Source of the DNA: Cerioporus squamosus
Lineage: Eukaryota > Basidiomycota > Agaricomycetes > Polyporales > Polyporaceae
Reading direction: 5' to 3'
Assembly (NCBI GenBank): GCA_022592435.1
Contig: JABYQS010000211.1
Location: 1 to 56,046 of the forward strand
DNA: 56,046 nucleotides
Part shown: positions 47,608 through 56,046 of the stretch, one piece after another
How positions within the stretch are numbered: position 1 is the stretch's first letter
Layout of the letters: each line of letters opens with the position of its first letter
Program-made: the position numbers and the translations under genes
The notes under the pieces: model-generated
What the model saw: only the letters and a program-made list of their open reading frames with translations
The model's database searches: none
What the model was told of the DNA's origin: nothing

Positions 47608-50600
47608 TTAATAGTCATCTATGTCTAATGAGGGATTCTCCTCCTCCGCAAACACCGCACGAGGGTCATAGTCCTCATCATCGAAGGCACGCCAATACCA
47701 TTCCTCGTCCTCCTCCCCGCCGGTCTGTTGTTCAGGCTGCGGAGTTGTCTGTGCAACATTGTAAGCGGAAGAAGATCTGTCAAAGTAAGGCACATACCGT
47801 GCTGGCGGTACCCGATTGCGCTATGTCCGCCAGTGGAACTTCTCGGCGTCGCCGCTGCAGCTGCTTGAAGGTTCTGTTGTACTCGTTGAGCGGTCCAAAG
47901 AGCTGCGTAAGGCCGACATTCATCACGTTGGGTATTACAGCGTTCTTGACGCCACGCAAGGCCCTGCCGTTAGTCACCTTGAGCACGTCGTGGACCCGAA
48001 GAGTGTCCCGCAGCGTTGCGAGGTCTCGGGCCATCTCCGGGGTGTGGTGCTTGGTACCAAGACGCGCCCCGAGGCTGGCGTTCATTTGCAGCGCGAGCTT
48101 GCGGAGAAGGGCGATACACTGGGGATATGACCTTCAGCCACTCCCATGATGCATTGCTGCCCTGTGCTTTGTAGATGACCTGGCGCGCAATGCAGTTAGT
48201 GAACGACACAAGCGGATGAAGGAGAATAGCGGACCTTGATCCAGAAATTCATGTGCTCCTGTAAGAGGTCGACAGGGACCCAGTTATTCGGTCGCCCTGT
48301 CGGATTGACAAGCCAGTTCTTAATGATCACATCACTGCGCCAGAGGGGTGAGCGCAAAGAACATTGTGCATTAGCGGTCAAGCGGACTTACCGCAGCGGC
48401 TTTGGCCATACTTGCGTGAGGTTGTGGACAAGGTGAAGGAGTTCGTGAGCGTACTTTGTTCGCCCGCTGCCACGGTACATGAGGGCGAGAGCTTTGAGAA
48501 CGCGGATGATGCGTCCGGAGTAACCACCCTTGATGGCGTCGTTGAACTCCGACATGATCAGTGCATCACGGAAGAAGAGGGACGCGTTCTCAAACAACAT
48601 GTCACCTGTCTTCAATGGCTCTGCGAGAGGGTCGAATGGAGGATCGTCTGGCTTGCGAGGCGTAGCTGCAGCCTGGCGTGTGCGTTCAGCAATTTCGGCC
48701 TCTCGTGCACGCCGCAGCTCTGCCACTTTGTTTGGGCTGCAGAGTCGATGGTAGACGTCTTTGACATGGACGCGCAGCTCGTCGAATGTGACGTTCTTGC
48801 AATACTCCTCAAAGCTCTTGCATTTTGAGACATCCTCGAGGCCGACGCGAGCGTAGGCGGCAGCGGCATGGAGGATGAGGTCGCGGACAGGGCGGTAGGG
48901 CGGTAGCGAAGTAAGAACGATGGGCTTCCGGTCAAGGGCCGTGTTAAGGAAAGAGAGACAGGCAGGATTGCGATTGCCTGCCTCCGGGTCGCCGAAGTGT
49001 GTCTCGATTATGCCGTGTGCGAGTGCCATTTGGTGATGGAAGAAGCCAGGCCCGAAGACGACATATGCATACGAGTTGGCAAGCGTATCGTGTCCTGCGC
49101 GGTTGGCAATAAGGGTGCGGAGGCGAGCTATGGAGAGCTGATCACCAAAGACGGGACGTGCTATTCCGGAGAATTTGGTGGTTCCAATGTCAAAGCCGAG
49201 TTCGCTGAACATGGCATCCATGACCTCGGCATTCCCAACGATGCTTGATTCGTCAATTTGCATGGCAGGGAGAGGGTGGACATCCGTCTGATGGAGCGGG
49301 ATTTGGTCGTCAGTGCCGGGAAGGGATGTGTGGACGTCGGCCTTGAAGCGGGAGAGGTGTTCAGAGTTGAATACGATCATGCGGAGGACAGTGTGCTCGA
49401 GGGATTGCTCGAACAACTCTGCCTCTTCGGGAGTGTGGAGGATGTCGTCAATAGATAGGGGGGGAGCTTTGTCCAGGGATTCCAGTAGGTCTGATGTCCG
49501 CATGTCCTCCTCTTGCGCGTCGAAGAGCGGGAATATCGTCGCGCACGTACCATTCTCCTGTGAGTCCTTGCGCCCAAGTATCTGTTCTGCAACCTTGAAG
49601 ATCATGTTGATATTGTCGTAGACGTGGCCGCAGAGGCACGACTGTGCGAGGCAACGAGTAGATCGCCGACAAGCGTGTGATATGCGTCTGAGCAGGCCGG
49701 CACCACGAGAGAGGAGCGCGTCAAGGAGGGCAGTCACGGTCGTGGGCGCTTCTGGCATGCTCGCGCGCGCGTCCGGCTCGATCGCGTCCTCGATCGTGTC
49801 CTCGATCGCGTCTGGCACATTCGTGTCTGCTCCTCCTGCTGCAAGCTGCTCTATACTCTCCGCGGAGGCCTCCAGCTCATCCTCTTCAGGCTCTGAGTCT
49901 TCGCTGCCTGTGTCAGACTCGCTATCTGAGGTATTGGGGACCCAGTCTAGGTCTTCTTCATCACTGTCTTCATCCTGTGTGCCCGCATCGTGCGCCATTT
50001 CCTCCTCAGCAGCCTTGACGGTATCGCCGCTTCCGGCAATCGATGGGTAGCTGCTGCATACGCCCAGGCTAGACAGGACAGAGATGAGCTGGCGGGAAGC
50101 TCCAGTGGCATAGAGATACAAGCCAACAACGTGCTTTACGAAGCTGTTGTTCTGGCTGCGTTCTCCAAGAAGCTCGACCATCGCCATACCCACACGCTGC
50201 AGGAACATCAGAAATGCTCGAAGAGGATGCGATCAGAGCTTGAAGGTGAGCTCACTCTGTCGTTGCGTTCCTGTCTCTTCCCCAGCAACGCATCTGTCTT
50301 CTCCCCCGTCACTCCCTTCTCTTCCACCTTCTTCTGTCGCGAAGTAGTACTGAAGCTTCGTAATATTGATGTTGCAGTGGGGCACATGCTGCGCAAGCGA
50401 GTGTGGATGCTTGAAAGGTCGAAGGACGAGAGGAACGACTCTGTCATGGACTTATTGCGTGAATGTAGGAACCCGCTCTTCGTGACTGCATGCGCTTCAC
50501 GACTGACAACCTTCCCGACGTAGGATACTGCCCAGGAATGCACCGCACGCTTGCCCGTGCTCGTGTTCCTCGTGGCCCATAGGTCAAGGATGCGATGTAC

Positions 50601-51311
50601 CCGCTCAGGGCAACGAAACAGGCCTTCGTACCTCTGCTGTTTGTGGCCCGAGCTTGGACGCGAGATCCATTCCACGAACTCTCCCCAACCATATCCCCCT
50701 TCCTGAAGCTGCCCCAGGACCTCTTTGAAGCAACGATCCCGGGCTTTTGCAGCCTCGTGTTCAGCGCGTGCTGCTGCATCGCGGTTCGCCTCGACTGCTG
50801 CTTGACCTTCTTGTGCAAGGTTCGCCTCGCGTGTTGCCTTCTTCGCGGCCATGGTTTGCTTCCGCTTCTTGAGTGCTTTACGCCTGCTGACGTCCTTTTT
50901 GCTCTCGAACAGGTTGGCCACAATGGGGGATGTCAGCAGCACACCAGGGTCCGAGCTCGCTGCAATTCCGGTGGGCTCCGGAGTACGCGCGTCAGCTCGG
51001 CTCTGATTGCGACGGTCCATGACTCTTGGAGAGTAGCGGTCTTCATGCGCGCGAGACTCTGCGACAGGTTCGAGGGATCGTGGCGGTGAAGAGAGCGGTG
51101 GGAAGCTGAATGAATGTGACTGCTCGTGCCGGGACGGCTGCACCTCGTTGTTGGGAGGTTGTTGTGGCTCTTCGTGTTCAGCACAGTCGGAAGACTCGGA
51201 CCTGTCGTCTCGCAGAGGTGAAGAAGGCGGAAGAGGGCTGGGACTCCGAGGGATGGTGGGTGCGTCCGACATTGCAATGAGGTCGCTGAGGCTGACCATG
51301 AAGTCATCCAT
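47608..51311 (-). CDS. DUF6589 domain protein of the TIR element
   Basis: Exons 51311-50256, 50196-48392, 48334-48235 and 48179 onward, with a last intron of 50 nt before TTPQPEQQ; stop at 47608. The N-terminus (MDDFMVSLSDLIAMSD) has a Ser/Pro-rich part, a coiled, basic stretch (RRKALKKRKQTMAAKKATRE) and a helical domain (CFKEVLGQLQEGGYGWGEFVEW). The DUF6589 core contains FGDQLSIARLRTLI, YVVFGPGFFHHQMALAHGII, PYRPVRDLILHAAAAYARV, RTKYAHELLHLVHNL, NNWVPVDLLQEHMNFWIK and GSNASWEWLK. An acidic linker (DEDSDEEDLDWVPNTSD) separates the halves, and the tail is acidic. After KVISP an extra base near 48118 shifts the frame; CIALLRKLALQMNASLG continues in the next frame to about 47780. So this copy is probably damaged late in the gene. 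Biochemical function is unknown; role in mobility inferred from location. Confidence 0.85.
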
Positions 51312-51430
51312 GTTGTCGCATGCAGAATTGACAGGGAGATACGAGCATGCATCCAGGAGCAGTAGGGTGTCCTCACTGTATGGTAGCAGTCAGAATAGGA
51401 GAGCGGCCTTCAAGAAATTAGCGCGCCTAA
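51312..51430. promoter_or_regulatory. Shared divergent promoter of the TIR element
   Basis: Only 119 bp separate the start codons of the DUF6589 gene and the helicase gene, so both must be driven from this interval. No binding motif recognised. Confidence 0.6.
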
Positions 51431-54400
51431 ATGTCTGACTTTGACTTCCGCCCGACGCGCTCTCCTGTTTGCTCGCACTCCCCACCTTCAGCCATGCCAC
51501 CTCGCTCAGGTCGCTCAGGTCGCTTCAAGAGACGACATGCTGTGGCTACCTGGGATCCCTCTAGCACGTCGATGACACGGCCTCGACTCAGTGAAGAAGA
51601 TGTTCACCAACTGGCCGCTGCGATGCAAAAAGCATACAAGTGGGATGCACCCCCCAAGGATTTTCAGCTCAAGGCTGTACAAGCACAGATCGAAGGCGTC
51701 GATATCATTGTTCAAGCCCCCACTGGATCTGGGAAGACAGCTCTCGCAGCGGGACCGCACGTCTGGCCAGGCAACGAGGGTAAATTCACGCTTATGGTGT
51801 GCCCCTTGCTCTCACTGGAGGAGGAAATGGTGCGTGTACTTTCTGCACTGCACACTGGTTTGTTGAGTCCCTTGTTCCCGAACTGCTTGCTCTGTCTAGG
51901 TGCGCACTTTTGACACCGACTTTGGTCTCAAGGCAATAGCACTCAACAGCAAGAATGGCGCGTGCTCGCCCCTAGTCATGAGGGCACGTACCTGTATATC
52001 TCCGTTGTGCTGGACGTCCTCACTGAACTTCATGGGCAGGACATCCTTGCTCTCAAATATCAAATAATCCTTGTTTCCCCAGAGATGCTTCAGTCGCGGA
52101 CCTTCACCGACCGCGTTCTGCGGAATGCATCCTTTATGCGGAATATCATATCTATGTTCATCGACGAAGCCCATTGCATTGTGCACTGGGGCGCGGACTT
52201 CCGCAAGCAGTACGGCACATTAGGCAAGATTCGCGTCTTCCTCCCTCCCGGCACACCAGTCATCGCCGTTACCGCCACCCTCACTGCCCGAGTGCGGCGG
52301 ACAATCCACAGCTCACTCCATTTCGCGCAGTCGGACGTTCCCAGCCGCTTCATCAACAAGGGAAACGACCGCCCGAACGTCTCCATCGTAGTCCGTGCAT
52401 GCGAGCACCCACTGAACACCTACGCCGATCTCGACTTCGTTATTCCTGAGTCTGCGCTGCGCAACCCTTCCGACATCCCGAAGACATACATATATGTCGA
52501 CAACATAGCTACCGGTGGGGAGATCATCGACTACCTGAACGCCAGGCTTCATTCTCGCGCGGATGCGTCTACGAACATTCCGCACGGCATAGTCCGTCCT
52601 TTCAACGCGACTATGTCGCACGAATACCGGACACTCGCTATGGAGCACTTCCGGGAGGGGAACATCCGCATCCTCGTGTGCACGGACGCGGCAGGCATGG
52701 TAAGTAATTATCATCGATGTGGGTGGCTGTTCGCTCATTCAGTGTACGACTTCCTCCTAGGGGTGCAACATCCCTGACATCGACCGGGTGGTTCAGTGGA
52801 AGCTCCCCGCGACCTTCTCCAACTTCATACAGCGTGCCGGGCGTGCCGCCCGAGGACGTGGTCGCAAAGGGCTTGCCGTTCTCCTTGTCGAGAAATCTGC
52901 GTACAACACAGACTTGGTCAGCGAGGCTGCTCCGTCCACAGGCCGCAAGGACGTGAAGAAGAACAAGTTAGGCCCTAGTGCACCCAAGGCTGACCCCAAG
53001 GAGGTCAAGGAATACGCGCGCGCGCATGGTGCGGCTCGTGGTGGTACCAGCAAGCTCGACGCGAATCCCGATGGAGCTCCGCCCATCCTAAACCCAGATG
53101 CGGCGGACGAGGGTCTTCTGACCTTCGTCCAAAGCACGACGTGCCGTCGCCAAGTCTGGGCTAAGGCGTTCGAAGGCATTGTCGAAGGTACGTAACAGAT
53201 CGCTCGCATATGGTAGCTACATATTGAACGCTATCACAGATCCCCTTGTGCCATGCTGCGACATCTGTCGACCAGAGCTACTCGACCAGACCCGCCCCGG
53301 AGTTCTCCCGCCGCAACCTCGCGCCAAGAACATGAAACAGGGCCTCCCCGACTTCAATGCGCAAGACAAGCTCCGTGAATGGCGGAAGGAACTGCACACG
53401 CGAGATCACCGCTTCGCTCTCTTTGACGAAACCGCCATCCTAGACGACACCTTGATCACCACACTGAGCTCGGTAGGTCCTCTTACGATCGAGCAAGTTG
53501 CCAATGTTCTCAAGGAGAAGTGGATCTTCAATTCGCGTTATGGACGGGACCTCGCGTCGTACGTACACGGCCTGAAGCCCGTCTTCACAGCGATACCTTC
53601 GAAGCCGCGAGCCTCCAAACGCACCACCCAAGCAGCGCCATCCCAGAACAACAGCGCACCCATTCCACCGTCTCCCGCTCCTCCCAAACGCCCTTTCCAT
53701 ACCCCTTCCATCGAGCCACCCGAGCATATGCATAAGAGAACACGTCTTGAGCACAGCGGCGCGAGCATGCCAGGTCGGGAAGCCTTGCCCAATGCGGCAT
53801 ATGAGACGCCGAGTCGCATCGCGGGCGCTACGACCGCTAGTCTTCCTGCCTCTCACTTCTCCAGCGCGTCGACATCTAACCCTCGCGCGTACGCCTCTCC
53901 AACTCAGCCCGACTGGCCGCTCTACTCACCTACTCCAGCATATGCCTCTGCTGCCGGCCCGATTTCTCAACAACACACTCAGTCCCGAGCCTCGATATCA
54001 ACACTACCACCGCCCTCCCCTTACCCTCCGCGTACTCCCATGCAACCTGGATATCAACCCAGAATCCCGCGGTATGCCACACAGGGTGTCGGGCAGGCCC
54101 TGATTGTGCCTCAACTTACTCCCTCGTCCGACGCAGGACGTACGGCGTTCTACGCTGCCTCGTCGTCGCACTGGACATCAACACCTCGGGCGGCGGCGCA
54201 GTATCAGCATGCGCCTAGACGCTTCCACCGAACGTCTGAGAGTGCCGCGCGGAGCTTTCCCGCTGGATATCCTGCAGCGTCTGGTACTCTGGATAGCACG
54301 TCAGGTCAGTACTCGCCGCAGGTCGTCCCCACCGCCCATAACCCCTTCACTGGGCCACCGTCCATGATGCTGCCCTCGACTCCGAACCCAGATCAGTCCT

Positions 54401-54876
54401 ACCCATTTTACCCATCCACCTATGATGATCCCCCGACATCATCATATACGCAGACCCAGGTGCAGGGACATCGCGCCTTTGCAAGTGTGCAACCCGTTCC
54501 CACTCCATCTCCCGCGTCGCGCGCGTCCTCAATGCTTTCACACGATGTACCCCTAGGACCGCCCGACGTGCACTTCTACGACCAAGCGCAGTTCAATAGC
54601 TCCCAGCCACACTATCCACCTCCGCTGCCCATCTATCAAGCGCGTACCCCGGCTCCTGCTCCTTCTCCCGCTCCCTCTCATGCCCTCTTCAACTTCTCAC
54701 CTGATGAGCTCGCGCATCTTCTCCACTCTCCATCCCCTGACGCTGTCCACATGAATGTGACTCCAATGCCAATGTCGGAGGCCATGTACGCTCCCACTGC
54801 GCCACCCTCTACACCCTCTAACGTAGATTTATCAGCCAACATGTATTATGCAGGATATAATACTCATACATATTGA
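51431..54876 (+). CDS. RecQ-family DNA helicase of the TIR element
   Basis: Exons 51431-51829, 51900-51974, 52040-52699, 52761-53187, 53240-54876 give 1065 residues. Helicase motifs in order: DFQLKAVQAQIEG (motif 0), QAPTGSGKTALA (I), ILVSPEML, FIDEAHCIVHWGADFR (II, with the RecQ-type extension), IAVTATLT (III), YIYVDNIATG (IV), ILVCTDAAGMGCNIPDIDRVVQW (V) and FIQRAGRAARGRG (VI). Next a RecQ-type zinc-binding segment: TTCRRQVWAKAFE, then PCCDICRPEL. From about residue 600 the tail of more than 400 residues is Pro/Ser/Tyr/Gln-rich and ends MYYAGYNTHTY. Intron 2 (51975-52039) has a weak donor (gtcatg) but restores the family pattern. No HRDC domain. All catalytic motifs are intact. Confidence 0.9.
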
Positions 54877-54975
54877 TTGCTGCATCTCATCGTCGTGCCA
54901 TGCCAGCTTCTCGAACGCCGCTGGACCGAGGAGTATCACGTACACAGGCCCGACCCATTCTCCCAAGGGGACCAT

Positions 54976-55053
54976 TTCGCGATTCTGCTAAGTACGTTTT
55001 CACACGGGTACCATATACGGACGTCCTGCCAAGGGGGGCCCGAGTTTGACCAG
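54976..55053 (-). repeat. Right terminal inverted repeat
   Basis: 78 bp starting TTCGCGATTCTGC and ending GTTTGACCAG on the plus strand; the inverse of 47448-47525 with three substitutions. Confidence 0.92.
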
Positions 55054-55740
55054 CCGCTTGGGTGATCTGCGTAGCGGACTTTGAACCCACCGGCTGGACT
55101 ATCGAGCCTACGAAAGCGTTTGCACCATCGATGGGCGGCCCGCCACCGTTCCTCTACTTACCGCCCCTTTGGGCGAGAGTCGTCGGCTCCCGCAGCGCTC
55201 GAACGGGGAGGCCGGTCGCCCTTGGTCGCCCAAAGATTTACTCCGCGCCCGACACTCATCCTACACGTTGTTCTCCTGATCCGTCTCAAGCCTACTGTCC
55301 CCTAAATGCATCGTGGTCCTCTCGGAGTCGCCGCTGCTTGTTGACAATCCAGGGACAAACTCAGCAAGTTAGCCATCACTGCGCGTTCGCGTTGTCAGAG
55401 GCCTGTGATCCCACACTGCACTTAGAATCTGGATCCCACTCGCGGAGCATGATCGTCTATTTGGTATAAGTACCTCCACTCCTCTATCCGTCTCTCGGAT
55501 CCGGTCGCAGAGTTCCTCTCTAGGTCCATCCATGGCTCACATGCCCCCTTGCCTGTTTGTGCCGCTCAACGCCGCAGCGCAGGGATCCACTTCAACGCCG
55601 TGCGCAGGACCACCACTCCAGTGTGCGATGCTTGCAGGTGTTGAGTGTCTCCGCTCTCCCCGGGTCGGGTCACAATGAGATCCCAGAGACTCTTCCTCAC
55701 AGAAGCTCGGGCTTGGCGCAGCTGAAACTGCGTGTGACTG
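55054..55740. other. Flank of the TIR element, no gene seen
   Basis: The first 60 bp or so share weak inverted similarity with the left outer flank. The 135-codon frame at 55062-55469 shows no motif. No gene called. Confidence 0.5.
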
Positions 55741-56046
55741 ACCCTCGTCGACGATTTGTCCTGTTCACGGAAATAGATTCTCACAACTGTCTGCCATTGC
55801 CATTCAGGTGGGGTCAAAGGATCCCGGCCGGATCATCGCGTCATGCTATGAATCCCAACGCACCCTCCATATGGTCGCGCTAGAAGTCCCACCTCACCAT
55901 CTGTATCCAGCACTTCCAAGCTCCAACCATTCGGACGTTGGTGAGCCTGTGCTTCTGGTCACAGCACTGGCATCACTTGGTGATCTGTTCAATCGATTGC
56001 AGTATGCTTCTGGCGTCCGGCAAGAAGCCATGTTCTGGACGCGGGT
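55741..56046 (+). CDS. Partial uncharacterised gene running off the right edge
   Basis: One plus-strand frame is open from just after a TGA at about 55738 to the window end and reads like coding sequence: VGSKDPGRIIASCYESQ, VALEVPPHHLYPALPSS, and VGEPVLLVTALASLGDLF with NRLQYASGVRQEAMFW. No start codon or splice partner was fixed and I recognise no family. Up to 102 codons are visible. Confidence 0.4.

Larger units (their letters stand above)
47448..55053. mobile_element. Candidate novel TIR transposon carrying DUF6589 and RecQ helicase genes
   Basis: Defined by near-identical inverted repeats of 78 bp at 47448-47525 and 54976-55053. They enclose two divergently transcribed genes: a DUF6589 protein (minus, 51311-47608) and a RecQ-family helicase (plus, 51431-54876). 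The genes fill the unit almost completely: the DUF6589 stop lies 82 bp from the left repeat and the helicase stop 99 bp from the right one. Weaker inverted similarity continues about 60 bp outward on both sides (to about 47384 and 55110), so the true ends may be further out. No clear target-site duplication was found at either boundary. No known transposase family (DDE, KDZ, Crypton, Helitron) is recognised inside. Confidence 0.8.

Noticed and set aside
47448..55053. Assignment of the TIR element to Helitron or KDZ classes
   Set aside because: No Rep/HUH or KDZ-type transposase motif found; the helicase is RecQ-type, not PIF1-type, and the ends are inverted repeats.
55060..55112. B-box-like GGTTCAAAGTCC on the minus strand next to the right terminal repeat
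   Set aside because: No A-box or acceptor pairing; the sequence also matches the left outer flank of the TIR element, which explains it better.

Overview
The window comes from a filamentous fungus, almost certainly an Agaricomycete basidiomycete. The evidence is GC-rich coding sequence, many 49-70 nt GT-AG introns, tightly packed spliced genes, grifolisin-type S53 peptidases, and a DUF6589/RecQ-type gene pair of the kind seen in mushroom-forming fungi. All gene models were made by eye, by joining reading frames at GT-AG introns. No database search was possible.

Layout. 1-1465: frameshifted relic of a PIF1-type helicase. 2477-4577 (-) and 13956-16263 (+): two paralogous sedolisin (S53) proteases in inverted orientation with the same eight-exon structure; the minus copy has lost one base. 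Between them lie conserved host genes: Mad3/BubR1 spindle checkpoint protein (5983-7668), AIP1/WDR1 actin-disassembly factor (7958-10438), NAC beta subunit (10866-11790, -) and an SSAT-like GNAT acetyltransferase (11968-12812). Next is an ERK-type MAP kinase of the Fus3/Kss1 class (17451-19028, -).

Directly upstream of the MAP kinase sits the first major discovery: a LINE-type retrotransposon of about 15.7 kb (19167-34870, minus orientation). It is bounded by a perfect 16-bp target-site duplication (19151-19166 and 34871-34886) and ends in a poly(A) tail, seen as poly(T) on the plus strand. It encodes an intact endonuclease-RT-RNase H polyprotein, a large zinc-knuckle ORF1 interrupted by an apparent spliceosomal intron and a frame change, and two further unidentified ORFs near its 5' end. 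Several kb of ORF-poor sequence lie between these.

Right of the element, 34887-38335 holds no convincing gene. Then come a divergent pair, RMD1/RMND1-family membrane protein (38336-40469, -) and the MAK5-type DEAD-box helicase (40774-44000, +), and a small uncharacterised protein (44815-45653).

The second discovery is a candidate DNA transposon of about 7.6 kb (47448-55053). It has 78-bp terminal inverted repeats (75/78 identical) and carries two divergently transcribed genes: a DUF6589 protein (-) and a RecQ-family helicase with a RecQ-like zinc motif and a long disordered tail (+). They share a 119-bp intergenic promoter. The pairing inside one inverted-repeat unit suggests that DUF6589 plus RecQ form the mobility machinery of an undescribed eukaryotic transposon class. 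A further point of interest is a run of ABBA-like degrons in Mad3.
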